Origin: Clostridia bacterium
GTDB taxonomy: Bacteria > Bacillota > Clostridia > Christensenellales > CAG-917
Length of the DNA: 37,494 nt
Reading direction: 5' to 3'
Assembly: GCA_900754695.1 (NCBI GenBank)
Contig: CAAEDU010000071.1
Coordinates: forward strand, 1-37,494
Positions 31,882 to 37,494 of the stretch are shown in pieces. The notes under the pieces are model-generated. The model worked only from the letters and a program-made list of their open reading frames with translations, ran no database searches and was not told the DNA's origin. How positions within the stretch are numbered: position 1 is the first letter of the stretch; every line of letters starts with the position of its first letter. Position numbers and translations under genes: made by a program.

Positions 31882-32322
31882 ATGATGGGAGAAAAACGCG
31901 GCGAGTATCACTGTCCCGAAAACCGTGCGGCGAAGGGAATTTTCTGGATTGTCGAGCGCGAAGAGCTGCAAAAGAACGAACCGTATTTGTTCCGCGTGCC
32001 CCTGGATGATGATGGCGAGGTGTGTCATGACGTGGTGCGTCCGCCGCTCAATTCAAAGAGGGGCGACAATTATACGCATGAAAAAACGTGGGAAAGTTAT
32101 GTGCCCGCTGAACTTCGCCGCGGTAAAGCATACAACTACTATCCGCGCGGCAGGGTGGAGCTGAAAAATGGAGGCAAGGCAATAATTTTCCTCAACCCCG
32201 ACATTGCAACGGACGAGATCGTCGCCTACATAATCGAAAAATTCCGCCTGGATTGCCGCGAGGTGAAAGTGGTCGCCGACGGTTCGGCACATTACGCATA
32301 TTTGGCAGCGGATATAAATTGA
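31882..32322 (+). CDS. Unknown 146-residue protein
   Basis: No family recognised. The protein is soluble and rich in charged residues, with KGIFWIVEREELQKNEPYLFRVPLD near the start (shown as a description, two beta strands likely), then PAELRRGKAYNYYPRGRVEL and a C-terminal DEIVAYIIEKFRL helix. ATG 31882 is followed at once by a second ATG; GAGG at 31874-31877 fits either. A weak promoter TTGGTA-17-TAAAGT (31833-31861) lies just upstream. Its composition is intermediate between the island and the core genes. A terminator at 32374-32404 separates it from the sporulation operon, so it is a single-gene unit. Membership in the peptide cassette is uncertain. Confidence 0.7.
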   Translation: MMGEKRGEYHCPENRAAKGIFWIVEREELQKNEPYLFRVPLDDDGEVCHDVVRPPLNSKRGDNYTHEKTWESYVPAELRRGKAYNYYPRGRVELKNGGKAIIFLNPDIATDEIVAYIIEKFRLDCREVKVVADGSAHYAYLAADIN

Positions 32323-32373
32323 TTTCGCGCGGATTGGCGGTTGCGGCAAAAATAAGCGAACATAATTAAGATG

Positions 32374-32404
32374 ATACGGACACATTTTGTGATCCGTATT
32401 TTTG
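32374..32404 (+). terminator. Terminator before spoIIIAA
   Basis: ATACGGA (32374-32380) pairs with TCCGTAT (32393-32399), with CACA/TGTG extending into the loop, followed by TTTTTG. Confidence 0.8.
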
Positions 32405-32493
32405 TTGTCTTGATTGTTACGGCACGGATGTTCTGTTTTTGTCGAATAGTGCGCCGGAGGGCTTGCGGGAAAGGGTGGGTCATATCTTTTAGT

Positions 32494-33375
32494 ATGTTTC
32501 AGGGATTGGTGACGGGTGTTATGGCGGCGGCGGTGGCGGCTGTTGCGGATGAGGGGGCGGTGACGGAGCTTCGGCTGCGCGTGGGGCGTCCTCTCGTCGT
32601 GCTCACCGCAGAGGCGCGCAGGACGGCGCGGCTGCCCTCGGGCGCGCCTTTCGTCGTCCGCCGCGACGACATCGAGCGGGTGCTCGCCGTGGCGTCCGAT
32701 TTCTCCGTCTACGCCGTCAACGATCAGCTTGTGCGGGGTTATGTTTCGCGCAGGGGCATCCGAATAGGCGTTGCGGGAGAGGGGGTGGCGGAGGGCGGAC
32801 GGCTCATCACTGTCAAGCACATCGCGTTCCTCACCGTGCGCATCCCGCACGAGGTGAAGGGTGCTGCCGACGGCGTGCGTGGCGCCGTATTCGGCGGGGG
32901 AGTGAGGAACACCCTTGTCATCTCGCCGCCGTACGGGGGCAAGACGACGATGCTGCGCGAGCTTGCAAGGCTCGCTTCCGAGAGGTGCGACACCCTTGTC
33001 ATAGACGAGAGGTTCGAGCTCGCCGCGGCGGAGAACGGAGTGCCCACTCTCGACGTCGGCGACTGTGACGTGGTTAGCGGCGTCGGCAAACTCGCGGCGT
33101 ACGAGAACACCATCCGTGCGATGAACCCCGAGGTCATCGTCACGGACGAGCTCTTCCGCGGGGAGGAAGCGGATGCGGTGGCGGACATCGCAAGGAGCGG
33201 AGTCAAGGTGTTCGCGTCCCTGCACGGCGATGGTGTGGAGAGCGTCGCGGGCTCTCCCGTGTTCCGCAGGCTCCTCGATGTCGCGGAGACCTACATCGTG
33301 CTCACGCCCCGTCCCCGCGCGGGAACCGTGCGCGAGGTGCTGACCGCGGCGGACGTCAAAGAGAGGTTGACGTGA
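32494..33375 (+). CDS. spoIIIAA: Stage III sporulation protein AA (ATPase)
   Basis: Cytoplasmic secretion-type ATPase that is thought to power the SpoIIIA-SpoIIQ feeding-tube channel between mother cell and forespore. The P-loop reads SPPYGGKTTMLRELA, as in SpoIIIAA proteins, and LVIDERFEL and VTDELF follow as Walker B-like segments. I placed the start at ATG 32494; an upstream in-frame ATG at 32371 would extend through the terminator of the previous gene with a non-homologous segment. The ribosome site is not convincing (AAGGGTGGG about 15 bases upstream). No clear sigma-E promoter was found. The stop overlaps the spoIIIAB GTG. Confidence 0.9.
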   Translation: MFQGLVTGVMAAAVAAVADEGAVTELRLRVGRPLVVLTAEARRTARLPSGAPFVVRRDDIERVLAVASDFSVYAVNDQLVRGYVSRRGIRIGVAGEGVAEGGRLITVKHIAFLTVRIPHEVKGAADGVRGAVFGGGVRNTLVISPPYGGKTTMLRELARLASERCDTLVIDERFELAAAENGVPTLDVGDCDVVSGVGKLAAYENTIRAMNPEVIVTDELFRGEEADAVADIARSGVKVFASLHGDGVESVAGSPVFRRLLDVAETYIVLTPRPRAGTVREVLTAADVKERLT

Positions 33376-33884
33376 CTGCGGACATCCTGCGCCTTGTTGC
33401 GGGAGGTCTGCTCGCGTTGGTGTGCTGCTATGCGGGGGTGCTCATCAAGCGCCACTACGCCGACCGCGAGAAGTTTTACACCGACGCGGAAGCCTTTGCC
33501 GCGTATGTGTCCTCCGAGCTCGGCTTCCGCAAGACTACGCTTCCCGTGCTCATCGCGGGGTTCTCGGAGGGGAAGAAGGGCGCGTTTCCTGAGATGCTGG
33601 GGAGGTTCGCGGGCGCGCTCTCCCTTGCGGGAGGGCAGCAGGGGGCGGCGGTCTCGGCGGCGGACTCGCTCAAACTCAAACCCGATGAGAAAAAGGAGAT
33701 GAAGGAGTTCCTCTCCGCGCTCGGCAGGACGGCGCTCGACGATCAGCTCTCGTCCGCTGCGCATTGGAAGGAAGTTTTTGCCGCCAAACGCTCGAAGTGT
33801 GCGGAGGAGACCAAGCGCCTCGGCGGGATGTATTTCAAGCTTGCGGTGCTGCTCGGCATCGCGCTCATCGTGCTCGTCGCGTGA
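33372..33884 (+). CDS. spoIIIAB: Stage III sporulation protein AB
   Basis: A 170-residue membrane protein with one N-terminal helix, a soluble helical domain (resembling GspF-like secretion components), and a C-terminal hydrophobic helix (FKLAVLLGIALIVLVA). It starts with GTG inside the spoIIIAA stop region (GTGA overlap). In the SpoIIIA complex it is assumed to sit in the mother-cell membrane near the ATPase. Assignment rests on position and overall layout, plus the LGRTALDDQ-type motif common in the family. Confidence 0.9.
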   Translation: MTADILRLVAGGLLALVCCYAGVLIKRHYADREKFYTDAEAFAAYVSSELGFRKTTLPVLIAGFSEGKKGAFPEMLGRFAGALSLAGGQQGAAVSAADSLKLKPDEKKEMKEFLSALGRTALDDQLSSAAHWKEVFAAKRSKCAEETKRLGGMYFKLAVLLGIALIVLVA

Positions 33885-33898
33885 GCGGAGGAGGTGAA

Positions 33899-34096
33899 AT
33901 GGGCACGGACATAATCTTGAAGATCGCAGGCGTCGGGCTGCTCACCGCCATCGTTTGCATCATATTAAAGCGCAGCGACCGCGACGACATGGCGACGTTC
34001 GCCACGCTCGCGGGACTCATCGTTGTCATCGTCCTCGTCATGGACATGATCGGCGGGCTCTTCGACACCGTCAAAAACATCCTCTCCCTCTCATGA
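33899..34096 (+). CDS. spoIIIAC: Stage III sporulation protein AC
   Basis: A 65-residue two-helix membrane protein of the usual length for SpoIIIAC. It starts MGTDIILKIAGVGLL and includes the conserved ILKRSDRDDMATFATLAGLIVV segment between helices. GGAGGAGG precedes the ATG. The stop overlaps spoIIIAD by four bases. Confidence 0.92.
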   Translation: MGTDIILKIAGVGLLTAIVCIILKRSDRDDMATFATLAGLIVVIVLVMDMIGGLFDTVKNILSLS

Positions 34097-34485
34097 TGCT
34101 GGTCAAACTCATCGGGATAGCCTTGATAGGCGTGGTGGCGGTCAGCGTGCTGCGCACCGCAAAGCCGGAGTTCGCGGCGTTCGCCGTCATCGGGACGGGC
34201 ATCGTCATGCTCATCACGATGATAAGCTCGCTGCAAAACGCCGTCCTCGCCTTTGACGAACTCGTCGCAAAGAGCGGCATAGACGACCGCGTCTTTTCCG
34301 CCGTGCTCAAAGTCATAGGCATCGGCTATCTCACGGAATACAGCGCTTCCGTCGCCACGGACGCGGGGTGCGCCTCCGTCGCGCAAAAGCTGCAATTCGG
34401 CGGCAAGATCGTCATCTTTCTCGTGAGCATGTCCGTGGTCACCGCGCTCGTCGACGTGGTGAGCGGGCTCGCGGAGTTGGTATGA
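34093..34485 (+). CDS. spoIIIAD: Stage III sporulation protein AD
   Basis: A 130-residue protein with about four hydrophobic helices, related to SpoIIIAC (KLIGIALIGVVAVSVLRTAKPEFAAF repeats the IIIAC pattern of helix-basic-loop-helix). The conserved KVIGIGYLTEY segment is present. It probably forms part of the membrane base of the SpoIIIA channel. ATGA overlaps on both sides couple it to its neighbours. Confidence 0.92.
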   Translation: MMLVKLIGIALIGVVAVSVLRTAKPEFAAFAVIGTGIVMLITMISSLQNAVLAFDELVAKSGIDDRVFSAVLKVIGIGYLTEYSASVATDAGCASVAQKLQFGGKIVIFLVSMSVVTALVDVVSGLAELV

Positions 34486-35741
34486 CGGCGCGCCTTTTCC
34501 CGAGCGTCGGAGAGCGCGCGTCGGCGCGCATGCGAGAGGAGCGTATCTTCACGATATGCGTGTTTATCGGTGCGTTTTTGCTGTTAATCGTGTTGTTTTG
34601 CGCAAATGCGGGCGTCGCCTATGCCGCGACGGAAGCGCAGGAGGATGTGGAGAAGGAGCTCTCGGACGGGGTCTCGGGCGCCATAGACAGGCTGGACACC
34701 GACCTCTTCGAGGACTTTCTCTCCTCCCTCGATGACAGGCAGGCGGAGGCGGTCGGCATCGAGGACCTCAAAGCCGCGCTCAAAAGCATCACGGACGGGG
34801 AACCCGCGGACTTTTTCGGCTCCTTCCTCTCCGCGCTCGCCGCCGCGGCGGGAGGGGCGTTCCTGGGGTTTTTGCCGGGAGTGGTCTCCGTCGTCATCAT
34901 CTGCCTCCTGAAGAGCCTGCTCACGGGGATGTCTTCGGGGCTCGGGCGCTCGGCAACGGGCGGGGTGGTGCACATAGTGTGCTATTCCGCGGTCATAGTC
35001 ATCCTGACGGCAGGCGTCACGGGAGTCATCCTCTCCGTCACGGACACCGTGAATGCGCTCGCGGGGTTTTCCGACGCGGTGTTCCCCGTCCTGCTCACCC
35101 TGCTCGCGGCTGTCGGCGGAGGGAGCGGAGTAGCGCTCTATCAGCCCTTCATGGCGGTGCTTTCGGGCACGGTCATCAAGGTGGTGCAGAGCGTCATCGT
35201 GCCCGCGTTCATCGCCGCCATCGTCTTCTCGGTGGTGGGCAACATCTCCGAAAACGTCAAGCTCGGCAAACTCGCCAAGCTGGTGCGGTCGGGCGCGGGA
35301 TGGCTTGTCGGCATCCTTTTCGGACTGTTTGCGACATTCATCACCGCGCAGGGCATCTCGGGCGGAGTGCTGGACAAGATCGGCTTCAATGCCGCGAAAT
35401 TCGCCGTGTCGAGCTATGTCCCCATCCTCGGCGGCTATGTCTCGGACGGTTTCGACCTCGTCACCGCCTCCCTCGTGCTTGTCAAAAACGCCGTCGGCGT
35501 GACGGGAGTGGTCGTACTGCTCGCGGTGGTGCTGTTCCCGCTGCTGCAGCTTGCCGCCTACATCCTCATGCTCCGCCTCGCTGCCGCCGTCACGGAACCC
35601 ATGGGCGACTCCCGCACCTCTTCCGTGCTCGCCGCGCTCGCAGACAACTCGCGATTGCTCGTCACCGCGCTCGTCGGGGTGGGGTTCATGTTTTTCATCG
35701 TGCTGATGTTGGTCATCGGCAGTTTCAACCCGGGGGTGTGA
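34482..35741 (+). CDS. spoIIIAE: Stage III sporulation protein AE
   Basis: A 419-residue polytopic membrane protein with an N-terminal signal-like helix (FTICVFIGAFLLLIVLFC, then ANAGVAYAA), a short extracytoplasmic region and about seven further helices. It matches SpoIIIAE in length, order and Gly/Ala-rich helices. I chose ATG 34482, which overlaps the spoIIIAD stop; the frame continues upstream inside spoIIIAD but without homologous sequence. It is part of the mother-cell side of the feeding-tube complex. Confidence 0.92.
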   Translation: MTARLFPSVGERASARMREERIFTICVFIGAFLLLIVLFCANAGVAYAATEAQEDVEKELSDGVSGAIDRLDTDLFEDFLSSLDDRQAEAVGIEDLKAALKSITDGEPADFFGSFLSALAAAAGGAFLGFLPGVVSVVIICLLKSLLTGMSSGLGRSATGGVVHIVCYSAVIVILTAGVTGVILSVTDTVNALAGFSDAVFPVLLTLLAAVGGGSGVALYQPFMAVLSGTVIKVVQSVIVPAFIAAIVFSVVGNISENVKLGKLAKLVRSGAGWLVGILFGLFATFITAQGISGGVLDKIGFNAAKFAVSSYVPILGGYVSDGFDLVTASLVLVKNAVGVTGVVVLLAVVLFPLLQLAAYILMLRLAAAVTEPMGDSRTSSVLAALADNSRLLVTALVGVGFMFFIVLMLVIGSFNPGV

Positions 35742-35742
35742 T

Positions 35743-36222
35743 ATGCTGACCGCTTGGCTTACGGGGATAACGGGCGTCATCGCCCTCGGAGTGCTGCTCG
35801 AGATCCTTCTGCCGGAAGGGCAGACGGGCAAGTATGTGAAAGGAGCGTTTGCCCTTCTCGTCATCCTGGTCATCGTGTCGCCGCTGCCCACGGTGTTCGG
35901 CGCCTTGAAAGAGTGGCAGCCCGACTACTCGGACATCGCGCCCGACGACGCTTTTCTTGATGAGACGAGGGAGAGTTTCGCCCTCGCGTGCGGGGAGCGC
36001 GCGGAAGGGGTGCTTGCGGAGGAAGGATACGAAAGCGAGGTTTATATCACCATAACGGAGGGTTCAATGTCGGAATTTGACGAGATCGCGGTGATCCTTT
36101 CCGTCGTGTCAATTTCCGCGGAGGAGGAAAATAGAGTGTTAGCCGAGGCGGCTCGCATTGTCGCAGAGGCGCTCGGAGCCGACCCGGGCGTTGTGAGTGT
36201 GACGGTGAAGGAGGTGGGGTGA
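35743..36222 (+). CDS. spoIIIAF: Stage III sporulation protein AF
   Basis: A 159-residue protein with two N-terminal membrane helices separated by the conserved ILLPEGQTGKYVKGAFALL segment, then a soluble domain toward the intermembrane space with a ring-building-motif-like beta-alpha fold (VYITITEGSMSEFDEI, VVSVTVKEV). Typical SpoIIIAF proteins are somewhat longer (~200). It starts one base after the spoIIIAE stop and overlaps spoIIIAG. Confidence 0.9.
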   Translation: MLTAWLTGITGVIALGVLLEILLPEGQTGKYVKGAFALLVILVIVSPLPTVFGALKEWQPDYSDIAPDDAFLDETRESFALACGERAEGVLAEEGYESEVYITITEGSMSEFDEIAVILSVVSISAEEENRVLAEAARIVAEALGADPGVVSVTVKEVG

Positions 36223-36641
36223 TGGAGGTCAAAGACGAGAGACGGAGCGATCTGTTCGACAAGGTGAAGAACTCGAGCGTGCTCAAAAAGATCAGGGGCA
36301 TAAAAAACATCCGTCTCATCGCGGCGATATTCATAATCGCGGTCGCGCTCATCATATATTCTAACGTAGCCGCGGACCGCGCTGCGGCGGACCGTACGGC
36401 GGGCGCGCCCGAGACCTCGATGGACAGCGACGAGAGCCGTCTTGCGGGCATCCTCGAGGGGCTCGAGGGCGTGGGCAGAGTGGAGACCATGATCACGAGA
36501 GGCGAGGACGACGAGGTGGTCGGCATCATCGTCATCGCCGAGGGCGCCGAGGACATCGCGACAAGGCTCAGGCTCCTCTCTGCGGTGACTACGGCAATGG
36601 GCGTGGACAAACAGATCGTCAACGTCTACACAATGAAATGA
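36219..36641 (+). CDS. spoIIIAG: Stage III sporulation protein AG
   Basis: A 140-residue protein with a basic N-terminus, one membrane helix (LIAAIFIIAVALIIY) and the C-terminal SpoIIIAG signature LAGILEGLEGVGRVETMI followed by GIIVIAEGAED. SpoIIIAG forms a large ring in the intermembrane space in Bacillus, but that protein is ~229 residues. The ring-shaping insert is missing here, so this is a short form. GTG 36219 overlaps the spoIIIAF stop; ATG at 36222 is an equally good start. Confidence 0.9.
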   Translation: MMEVKDERRSDLFDKVKNSSVLKKIRGIKNIRLIAAIFIIAVALIIYSNVAADRAAADRTAGAPETSMDSDESRLAGILEGLEGVGRVETMITRGEDDEVVGIIVIAEGAEDIATRLRLLSAVTTAMGVDKQIVNVYTMK

Positions 36642-36656
36642 GTTATGGAGGACAGT

Positions 36657-37142
36657 ATGAAAATCAAACCCAGAACCAAAAAGATCATCGTTTTGTCGGT
36701 GATGGTCGCCCTGCTCGTTGCCACCGGCGTGCTCAACTGGGCGCTCAACGACAGGCTGACCGCAAGCGATCCCATCGACGCGAACGCCGTCACCGAGACC
36801 TTCTTCTCCGCCTATCGCAGTGAACGCGAGGCGACAAGGGAGTCCGAGTTCCTCTATCTCGACGCCATCATCTCCTCCGAGACCAGCTCCGAGGCGGCGA
36901 AGACCGCGGCGGAAGAGCAGAAGCTCGGGCTCGTCGAGAGGATGGAGAAGGAGATGCAGCTCGAGTCCCTCGTCAAAGCCAAGGGCTTCGAGGACGCCAT
37001 CGTCACCATGAGCGACAGCGGCGTCAATGTCGTCGTCGGCACGGCGGAACTCACCGCGGAACAGGCGGCGCAGATCTACGACATAGTGCGCTCGGAGACG
37101 GATCTCACGGCAGGGGACGTCAAGATCATCCCCTACAACTGA
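36657..37142 (+). CDS. spoIIIAH: Stage III sporulation protein AH
   Basis: A 161-residue protein with one N-terminal helix (IIVLSVMVALLVATGVLNWAL in outline) and a soluble domain with an YscJ/FliF-like ring-building fold, seen in EKEMQLESLVKAKGFEDAIV and DIVRSETDL. In Bacillus it meets SpoIIQ from the forespore side to form the channel. I chose ATG 36657 because GGAGG (36647-36651) sits five bases upstream; an ATG at 36645 would overlap that site. The soluble part has a long Ser/Glu/Ala-rich helix before the ring fold. It ends the operon before a strong terminator. Confidence 0.92.
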   Translation: MKIKPRTKKIIVLSVMVALLVATGVLNWALNDRLTASDPIDANAVTETFFSAYRSEREATRESEFLYLDAIISSETSSEAAKTAAEEQKLGLVERMEKEMQLESLVKAKGFEDAIVTMSDSGVNVVVGTAELTAEQAAQIYDIVRSETDLTAGDVKIIPYN

Positions 37143-37164
37143 CCCGCGCGCATCGGGATCCCGA

Positions 37165-37195
37165 AAAAGACGGACGCCTCCCGCGTCCGTCTTTT
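37165..37195 (+). terminator. Terminator of the spoIIIA operon
   Basis: A perfect 13-base-pair stem, AAAAGACGGACGC (37165-37177) with GCGTCCGTCTTTT (37183-37195), loop CTCCC. Confidence 0.9.
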
Positions 37196-37218
37196 CACGC
37201 CCCGTCCCTTGACAAATT

Positions 37219-37250
37219 ATGACATTATTGTCATCGCGGAATGCTCCGCG
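37219..37250. promoter_or_regulatory. Adjacent small palindromes
   Basis: ATGACA-TTAT-TGTCAT (37219-37234) and CGCGGA-ATGC-TCCGCG (37235-37250) are two back-to-back inverted repeats, with TTGACA at 37209. They directly precede the repeat element at 37257. Possible operator or hairpins; function unknown. Confidence 0.4.
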
Positions 37251-37256
37251 GAGGGA

Positions 37257-37342
37257 AAATGAGTGAAAGAGCGATAGTTTCGTAGCAGAGCGAGAAACGG
37301 GGAGCGAATGAACGGCTTGCATTTTTGCGACGTGAGGAGGAG
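37257..37342 (+). repeat. Dispersed element with an 8-codon reading frame, copy 2
   Basis: Related to 13491-13573. The tiny frame (37259-37285) begins Met-Ser-Glu-Arg-Ala and is preceded by GGAGGG. The later shared blocks are GGAGCGAATGA and GCATTTT..CGACGTGA..AGGAGC. It lies between the spoIIIA terminator and the tRNA. Confidence 0.55.
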
Positions 37343-37356
37343 CCGCAGGCTCATAC

Positions 37357-37387
37357 GCAAACACCCCACAATTCTGCGGGGTGTTGC
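37357..37387 (-). terminator. Probable terminator of the tRNA transcript
   Basis: GCAAACACCCC (37357-37367) pairs with GGGGTGTTGC (37378-37387) with one bulged A. It lies just downstream of the minus-strand tRNA; the T-tract (TTTGCG) is short. Confidence 0.5.
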
Positions 37388-37409
37388 TAATGGCGCCTTG
37401 CGGCGACGA

Positions 37410-37494
37410 TGGTGCGCGGGACGGGACTTGAACCCACATGAACGTATTGTTCACTAGAACCTGAATCTAGCGCGTCTGCCAATTTCGCCACCCA
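37410..37494 (-). tRNA. tRNA-Leu (CAG), cut at the window edge
   Basis: On the minus strand the sequence begins within the acceptor stem (about three bases are missing) and runs to an encoded CCA at 37410-37412. The D-arm region TGGCGAAATTGGCAGACGC, an anticodon stem CTAGA/TCTAG around TTCAGGT (anticodon CAG), a long variable arm (TGAAC/GTTCA, class II) and a T-loop GGTTCAAGTCC identify leucine. Confidence 0.95.

Overview
The window is about 37.5 kb of mostly GC-rich DNA from an endospore-forming, Gram-positive (Bacillota, Clostridia-type) chromosome. The complete spoIIIAA-AH operon, RNase Y, HemZ, a bifunctional Rel and the rpsO-pnp-ylxY-M16 neighbourhood are all typical of Firmicutes. Most junctions are tight ATGA/GTGA stop-start overlaps. 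The organism cannot be named from sequence alone; an uncultured gut-type Clostridium relative is a reasonable guess.

Layout. (1) 1-9547: a promoter, then secD-secF-recJ-rel-MBL hydrolase-hemZ, all on the plus strand: protein export, DNA repair, stringent response and haem synthesis. (2) 9548-10631: about 480 bases without a gene that look like a structured RNA ending in a shared convergent terminator, then a small membrane protein (minus strand) divergent from rpsO. (3) 10632-16202: rpsO, pnp, a 610-base intergenic region packed with palindromes, ylxY-like deacetylase (minus), M16 protease and an all-alpha dUTPase. (4) 16203-25716: ftsK/spoIIIE, a gene that looks like a chimera of its two neighbours, rimO, pgsA, a protein with two FtsK-gamma-like winged helices, cinA C-terminal domain, recA. 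(5) 26166-29162: rny, a catalytic-domain-only M24 peptidase, efp. (6) 29163-31834: two adjacent large palindromic elements, then an AT-richer accessory island with an XRE repressor, an unknown 150-residue protein, a radical SAM/SPASM peptide maturase and an overlapping 39-residue Cys-containing peptide. Matching operators lie exactly in the 17-base spacers of two promoters. This reads as a compact RiPP (modified peptide) cassette. (7) 31882-37142: an unknown gene, then spoIIIAA-AH. (8) 37165-37494: a terminator, a repeat copy and a tRNA-Leu(CAG) cut by the window edge.

Most unusual signals: three copies (13078, 29157, 29285) of a ~130-base element that is one long hairpin, with conserved segments interleaved with variable segments that are paired in every copy, including outer arms that reach into the stop codons of pnp and efp; the 39-residue peptide cassette; and two extra FtsK-gamma-like proteins beside ftsK, one apparently carrying a cysteine-less copy of the RimO N-terminal domain.
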